From assembly GCA_036003705.1 (NCBI GenBank), contig DASYSE010000078.1, positions 1-10,260 of the forward strand: a stretch of 10,260 nt of DNA. The letters run 5' to 3'. Every line of letters begins with the position of its first letter. The first letter of the stretch is position 1. Made by a program: the position numbers and the translations under genes. The notes beneath the pieces are model-generated. The model ran no database searches. It had not been told where the DNA came from and saw only the letters and a list, made by a program, of their open reading frames with translations. Positions 6,651-10,260 of this stretch are shown here, in pieces. This DNA comes from CALGFH01 sp036003705 (GTDB lineage: Bacteria; Actinomycetota; CALGFH01).

Positions 6651-8174
6651 TCAGGGCTGGTCGAAGATCGGCTTCAAGGTGAAGTAGAGGTTGCGGTAGC
6701 GGCGGTAGGCGTCGGCGTACTGCTCCTGGCGTTCGGGATCGGGAACCTGTTCCTCGGGCTGGTAGGCGACGAACGCCGCCACGGCCTCGGCGACGCTCGA
6801 GTGGACCTCGGCACCGACCGCGGCCAGGATCGCGGCGCCGGTGGCCGTCGTCTCCACACTGGTCGGGACACGGACGGGAAGGCCGGTGACGTCGGCCTTG
6901 ATCTGCCGCCACAGCGCTCCCTTGGCCCCACCCCCGACGATGGTGAGCCGGCGGACCTCCAGCCCGGCGTTGCGCATGCCCTCGAGGATGTCGCGGAGGG
7001 CGTAGGCGCTCCCCTCCAGCAGCGCCCGGGTCATGTGGGCCTTGGTGTGGGCCAGGGTGAGCCCGTAGAAGACCCCCCGGGCGGCCCCGTTCCACTCGGG
7101 GGCCATGGCCCCCTGCATGCACGGGAGGTAGACCAGCCCCTCCGCGCCGGGGGGCACGTCGGCCGCCGGAGCGGTGATCAGCTCGTAGGCGTCGCCCTGC
7201 CCGCGAGCCTCCGCGTCCCGCTCCAGCGGCGAGAACTGGTCCCGCCACCAGCGAAGGTTCCCGCCCGAGACGAACCCGGGGTTCTCCAGCAGCCAGACGT
7301 CGGGGTCGGCGTGCGGGTGGCACTCGACGAGCATGGCCGGGTCCTCGCGCGGCCCGGCGGATGCGGCGCACACGGGCTCGGCGGTGCCGGCCACGTCGCA
7401 CACCTCCCCTGGAGCGAAGACGCCGGCGCCCAGGGTGGCCGCCATCTCGTCCCCGGCACCAACGACCACCACCGTCTCGGGCGACAGGCCGGTGTGCTCG
7501 GCGAAGGCCCGCGTGACCGGCCCGACCGGCCGGGTCCCGGGGGCCAGCTCGGGAAGCATCGCCGGGTCGATGCCGACGGCGTCCAGGACGGGCGCGGACC
7601 AGGTCCGGGTCCGCGGGTCGAGCAGGGCCAGCGACGAGGCGTTCGAGTAGTCGACGGCGAGGACGCCGGCCGCTTCGCGCAGCACGTACGATCCGGGCGG
7701 CATCAGGCTGGTGGCGTCGGCGAAGACCGCGGGTTCCTGGTCCCGGACCCACAGGGCCTTGAACGCCGCATGCGACGAATCCAGGTTCGCCCCGGTGTGA
7801 TGGTAGAAGTCGGCCCGCGACAGCCGCCCGGCGACGGCGGCGGCCTGCGGCTCGGCCCGCCGGTCCATCCAGATCATGGCCGGCCGCAGGGGATCTCCCT
7901 TGGCGTCGCATATCACCATCCCGTCCAGCTGCGACCCGAACGACAGACCCTTCACCGCCGACGGCCCCTCCGGCACCTTCCGCATCAGCTGGGCGATGGT
8001 GGCGTGCAGCGCCGCGGTCCAGAGGCGAGGGTCCTGCTCGGCCCAGCTCGGATGGGGGAAGGAGACGTCGTAGGCCTGGTAGGCCGACGCCACCAGCTGG
8101 CCATCGGCCGCGTAGAGGGCGGCGTTGGTTCCCTGGCTGCCGATGTCACAGCCGATCACGTAGGGAGCGGTCAT
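6651..8174 (-). CDS. FGGY-family sugar kinase (xylulokinase-like), substrate unknown
   Basis: A 507-residue ATP-dependent kinase of ketoses or related polyols, the normal length for the family. The first actin-like domain begins with the phosphate-binding CDIGSQGTNAALY (9-21); SFGSQLDGMV (78-87) and PLRPAMIWMDRRAE (95-108) correspond to the blocks that in xylulokinases line the sugar site. The second domain has the catalytic base region VVVGAGDEMAATLGAG (236-251) with D242, the VAGTAE loop (261-266), and GGGAKGALWRQIKADVTG (414-431) followed by ETTATGAAILA (441-451), the typical C-terminal nucleotide-binding signature. GDE replaces the GDN usual in xylulokinase, so the substrate may differ. 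Its ATG overlaps the dehydrogenase stop in an ATGA, so translation is probably coupled; no strong ribosome binding site is seen. Last gene of the leftward operon. The pathway suggests it phosphorylates the ketose made by the dehydrogenase. Confidence 0.9.
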   Translation of the reverse strand: MTAPYVIGCDIGSQGTNAALYAADGQLVASAYQAYDVSFPHPSWAEQDPRLWTAALHATIAQLMRKVPEGPSAVKGLSFGSQLDGMVICDAKGDPLRPAMIWMDRRAEPQAAAVAGRLSRADFYHHTGANLDSSHAAFKALWVRDQEPAVFADATSLMPPGSYVLREAAGVLAVDYSNASSLALLDPRTRTWSAPVLDAVGIDPAMLPELAPGTRPVGPVTRAFAEHTGLSPETVVVVGAGDEMAATLGAGVFAPGEVCDVAGTAEPVCAASAGPREDPAMLVECHPHADPDVWLLENPGFVSGGNLRWWRDQFSPLERDAEARGQGDAYELITAPAADVPPGAEGLVYLPCMQGAMAPEWNGAARGVFYGLTLAHTKAHMTRALLEGSAYALRDILEGMRNAGLEVRRLTIVGGGAKGALWRQIKADVTGLPVRVPTSVETTATGAAILAAVGAEVHSSVAEAVAAFVAYQPEEQVPDPERQEQYADAYRRYRNLYFTLKPIFDQP

Positions 8175-9223
8175 GGCACGACCACCGTCTTCAGTCCCGC
8201 ACCCGAACGGATGGTCTCGAACGCCTGGTCGATCTTGTCCAGCGGGAACTGGTGGGTGACCACCGGCGCCAGCTCGCTGCGCCGCCGGCTGAGGTAGTCC
8301 ATGGTGATCCGGTACTGGCGGTGGGTGGCGCCGTAGGCGCCGAGGATGGCCAGCTCCTTGTAGTGGAGCTGGTTCATGTCCAGCGGGCTCACCGGGTCGT
8401 GCTTGGGCAGGCCGGCGAAGTACACCACCCGCGCGCGTTTGCCCGCCATCTCGAGGGCCGCCTGCTGGGCCTGCTTGGAGGGTGCGGCCACGCTGATCCG
8501 CTCCGCCCCCGCCGGGCCTGTGCGGGCCATCAGGTCGGCGATGCCGTTGTCCTCACCGGCGACCCACGCGTCGTCCACGAACCCGCCCACCACGTCGAGG
8601 GCGAGGTCAAGGCGACGGCGGTTCAGGTCGCACAGGAACACCTTTCCCGCCCCCTGGTCGCGGGCCATGACCGACTGCCAGCAGCCGATCGGACCGGCGC
8701 CGAGGATCACCACCGTGTCGCCGAGGCCGATGTCCAGCACCTCGATCCCGTTGAGGGCGCAGGCCAACGGGTCCACCACCGTCGCCAGGTCCGACGGCAG
8801 GTCGCGGGGGAGTGGGATGAGGTTCTTGGTGGCGATCGGCGGCACCGCCGCCAGCTCGGCGTAGGCGCCGGGGAACGGATCATAGCCGTACAGGAGGTGA
8901 TGCTCGCAGAGGTTCTGGAACCCGTCCATGCACTGCCGGCATTGGCCACAGGTGAGGATGGAGCCGAGGAACACCCGGTCGCCCGCCTTCACCCCTGGGG
9001 GAAGGAGGGCGTCGGGCCCGACGCGCTCCAGGATCCCGACGGGCTCGTGCCCGAGGATCCACGGGGCGGGAGCTCGCGGGTCGCCGTTGAAGAAGGTCCG
9101 GGCGTCGGTGCCGCAGATCCCGCACGCCTCCACGCGGAGGATGGCCCCGCGCGGGTCCAGGACGGGCTCGTCGGCCTCACGAACCTCCACCGCCTTGCGG
9201 GCGGTCATGAACGCGGCCCTCAC
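8171..9223 (-). CDS. Zinc-dependent medium-chain sugar/polyol dehydrogenase
   Basis: A 350-residue member of the zinc medium-chain dehydrogenases (sorbitol, threonine and related dehydrogenases). Catalytic zinc ligands are visible as C37 in CGICGTD (34-40), H59-E60 in LGHEPVG and probably D151 in VVDPLACALNG, where related enzymes often have Glu. The structural zinc site is complete: C92, C95, C98 and C106. The Rossmann motif is GAGPIG (175-180), and D199 at the end of the second strand favours NAD+ over NADP+. It likely oxidises a secondary hydroxyl of a polyol or sugar to a ketone, supplying the kinase. The start is taken as the GTG at 9223, which overlaps the aldolase stop in GTGA and has GAGGGTG just upstream; the longer in-frame ATG at 9280 would add 19 unrelated Arg/Gly-rich residues lying inside the aldolase gene. 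Exact substrate unknown. Confidence 0.9.
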   Translation of the reverse strand: MRAAFMTARKAVEVREADEPVLDPRGAILRVEACGICGTDARTFFNGDPRAPAPWILGHEPVGILERVGPDALLPPGVKAGDRVFLGSILTCGQCRQCMDGFQNLCEHHLLYGYDPFPGAYAELAAVPPIATKNLIPLPRDLPSDLATVVDPLACALNGIEVLDIGLGDTVVILGAGPIGCWQSVMARDQGAGKVFLCDLNRRRLDLALDVVGGFVDDAWVAGEDNGIADLMARTGPAGAERISVAAPSKQAQQAALEMAGKRARVVYFAGLPKHDPVSPLDMNQLHYKELAILGAYGATHRQYRITMDYLSRRRSELAPVVTHQFPLDKIDQAFETIRSGAGLKTVVVP

Positions 9224-10074
9224 GACGCACCCTCGCCGGCCGTCTCCTGCAGCTCGCCGAAGGCCTTGTCGGCGGTCCACCGTTCCCGGATCACCCTGGA
9301 CAGGGCGCGGGTGATCGCCTGGGGCGACCGGTGCATGAAGATGTTGCGTCCCACCGAGCAGCCGATGCCGCCGGCCGCCGTGGCCAGCTCCATCCGCTTG
9401 AGCAGCTCCAGGTCCCGGAGGCGGGAACCGCCGGCCAGCACCACCGGGATGCCGCCCGCGGCCTCGACCAGGCGGCCGAACGAGTCCTGGTCACCTGGCC
9501 AGTTCGTCTTGACGATGTCGGCGCCGAGCTCGGCGCAGAGCCGGACGTTGCGGCGCAGGTACTCGAAGCCGTACTGCTCCTTGAGCTGCTCGACGGCCGC
9601 GTAGGTGGTCGGGAACTCGGCCTCGGCGATCAGCGGCATGCCGAGCGCCGCGCATTCCCGGCCGACGCCGGCCAGGGTGCGGATCATCCCGGGTTCGGCG
9701 GCTCCGCCCAGCGCCGTGAACAGCACCACGGCGTCGGCGCCCAGCCGGAGGGCCTCCTCGACCCGGGCGATCTGGACCACCTCGGGCTGTGCGTCGGCCG
9801 GGTTGGCCGACGCCGAGAGCAGCAGCGCCAGCGACGTCGTTGGCGAGAACGCCGGCTCGGCAAGCCGGATCATGCCCTTGGACATCATGATCACGTTGGC
9901 CCCGCCGGCGACCACCTCGGCGGTGCGGGCCCCGATGTCGGCCAGCGGTTCCAGGAAGGTCGGCGAGGTCATCCCGTGGTCGAGGGCGCAGATGACGGAG
10001 ACCCCGGCGGGGTCGATCACCCGCTTGAGCCGCATGGCCGTCCCGACCTGTGTCGTCCCGGCCTGTCCCGTCAT
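9220..10074 (-). CDS. DhnA/LsrF-type class I (Schiff-base) aldolase
   Basis: A 284-residue TIM-barrel enzyme of the DhnA family, which includes archaeal-type class I fructose-bisphosphate aldolase, aminodeoxyheptulosonate synthase and the AI-2 thiolase LsrF. Visible: the early ALDHG motif (30-34), MMSKGMIR (63-70), the Schiff-base Lys189 in ADIVKTNWPGD (185-195), the phosphate-binding IPVVLAGG (209-216), and the second phosphate-binding strand GCSVGRNIF (238-246). The C-terminus resembles that of LsrF. Expected chemistry is reversible cleavage of a phosphorylated ketose through an enamine with the lysine, probably giving dihydroxyacetone phosphate and an aldehyde; a thiolase-like or synthase role cannot be excluded. 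The ATG at 10074 has AAGGAGG five bases before it and overlaps the stop of the upstream regulator in ATGA; a later ATG (residue 14) is possible, since the first 13 residues look unconserved. Second gene of the operon seen here. Confidence 0.88.
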   Translation of the reverse strand: MTGQAGTTQVGTAMRLKRVIDPAGVSVICALDHGMTSPTFLEPLADIGARTAEVVAGGANVIMMSKGMIRLAEPAFSPTTSLALLLSASANPADAQPEVVQIARVEEALRLGADAVVLFTALGGAAEPGMIRTLAGVGRECAALGMPLIAEAEFPTTYAAVEQLKEQYGFEYLRRNVRLCAELGADIVKTNWPGDQDSFGRLVEAAGGIPVVLAGGSRLRDLELLKRMELATAAGGIGCSVGRNIFMHRSPQAITRALSRVIRERWTADKAFGELQETAGEGAS

Positions 10075-10260
10075 GTGAGCCTCCTTCCGGGGCCTCGCCG
10101 GACCACCGAGAAGTCGAATGCGTCGGCGAGGTGGAATTCGTGCGAGGAGACCACGGCGGCGCCGTCCAGGGCGTAGTCCACCTGCCAGAGGTAGAGGAGG
10201 AGCTCGCCGCGGGGGACGCCCAGCCGGCCGGCGACGGCGCGGTCGGCCCGGACCGGCCGG
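10071..10260 (-). CDS. GntR-family regulator with UTRA domain, C-terminal end
   Basis: The last 62 residues of a protein whose start lies beyond the right edge. They match the end of a UTRA ligand-binding domain as found in GntR/HutC-type repressors: a helix ending in LGVPRGELLLYLWQV (14-27 region), the strand with DG (32-33) and SSHEFHLADAFDF (38-50), then a basic tail. The N-terminal winged-helix DNA-binding domain is not in the window. Such regulators usually bind a sugar or sugar phosphate and repress the adjacent catabolic genes. Its stop codon overlaps the aldolase start in ATGA, so regulator and enzymes are co-transcribed and probably autoregulated from a promoter outside this window. 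The short visible length limits the confidence. Confidence 0.72.
   Translation of the reverse strand, partial: RPVRADRAVAGRLGVPRGELLLYLWQVDYALDGAAVVSSHEFHLADAFDFSVVRRGPGRRLT
10080..10086 (-). promoter_or_regulatory. Ribosome binding site of the aldolase gene
   Basis: On the leftward strand AAGGAGG lies five bases before the ATG at 10074, inside the last codons of the regulator gene. It supports this start over the internal ATG at 10035. Confidence 0.75.

Noticed and set aside
6054..8297. A 747-codon open frame on the plus strand running from pdhC through the kinase gene
   Set aside because: It crosses two convergent, well-supported genes and has no domain; it is a shadow of the kinase coding strand.
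8252..10176. Long plus-strand open frames opposite the dehydrogenase and aldolase genes
   Set aside because: Both minus-strand genes have complete catalytic motifs, while the plus-strand products are compositionally biased and unrecognised.

Overview
The window is very GC-rich (well over 65% by eye), densely coded, uses GTG as well as ATG starts, and has strong AGGAGGT-type ribosome binding sites. This suggests a high-GC actinobacterium-like organism. Some Chloroflexota and related lineages look similar, so the lineage is not settled by sequence reading alone. I see no rRNA, tRNA, CRISPR array, insertion sequence or phage gene.

Left part (1-1084). Two genes read leftward: the N-terminal end of a CorA-type divalent cation transporter, cut by the window edge, and upstream of it a small cupin protein. 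A non-coding stretch of about 376 bases follows, from which the cupin gene and the large rightward operon diverge.

Centre (1085-6543). A rightward five-gene operon carries a pyruvate dehydrogenase complex in the order E3 (lpdA), CBS-pair/zinc-ribbon protein, E1 alpha, E1 beta, E2. The four enzymes form one machine. E1 decarboxylates pyruvate on thiamine diphosphate and acetylates the lipoyl arm of E2, E2 makes acetyl-CoA, and E3 reoxidises the arm with NAD+. Gaps are 19-42 bases and every gene has its own good ribosome binding site. The odd member is the CBS/zinc-ribbon protein, a plausible nucleotide- or metal/redox-sensing regulator with no known place in the complex.

Right part (6651-10260). 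A leftward operon converges on the first. In transcription order it holds a GntR/UTRA regulator (C-terminal end only), a DhnA/LsrF-type class I aldolase, a zinc-dependent sugar/polyol dehydrogenase and an FGGY sugar kinase. Each gene overlaps the next by exactly four bases, so translation is probably tightly coupled. Together they look like a compact catabolic route: polyol or sugar oxidised to a ketose, phosphorylated, then cleaved by the aldolase. The substrate cannot be read from the sequence. This cassette and the CBS/zinc-ribbon protein inside the PDH operon are the two items most worth following up.
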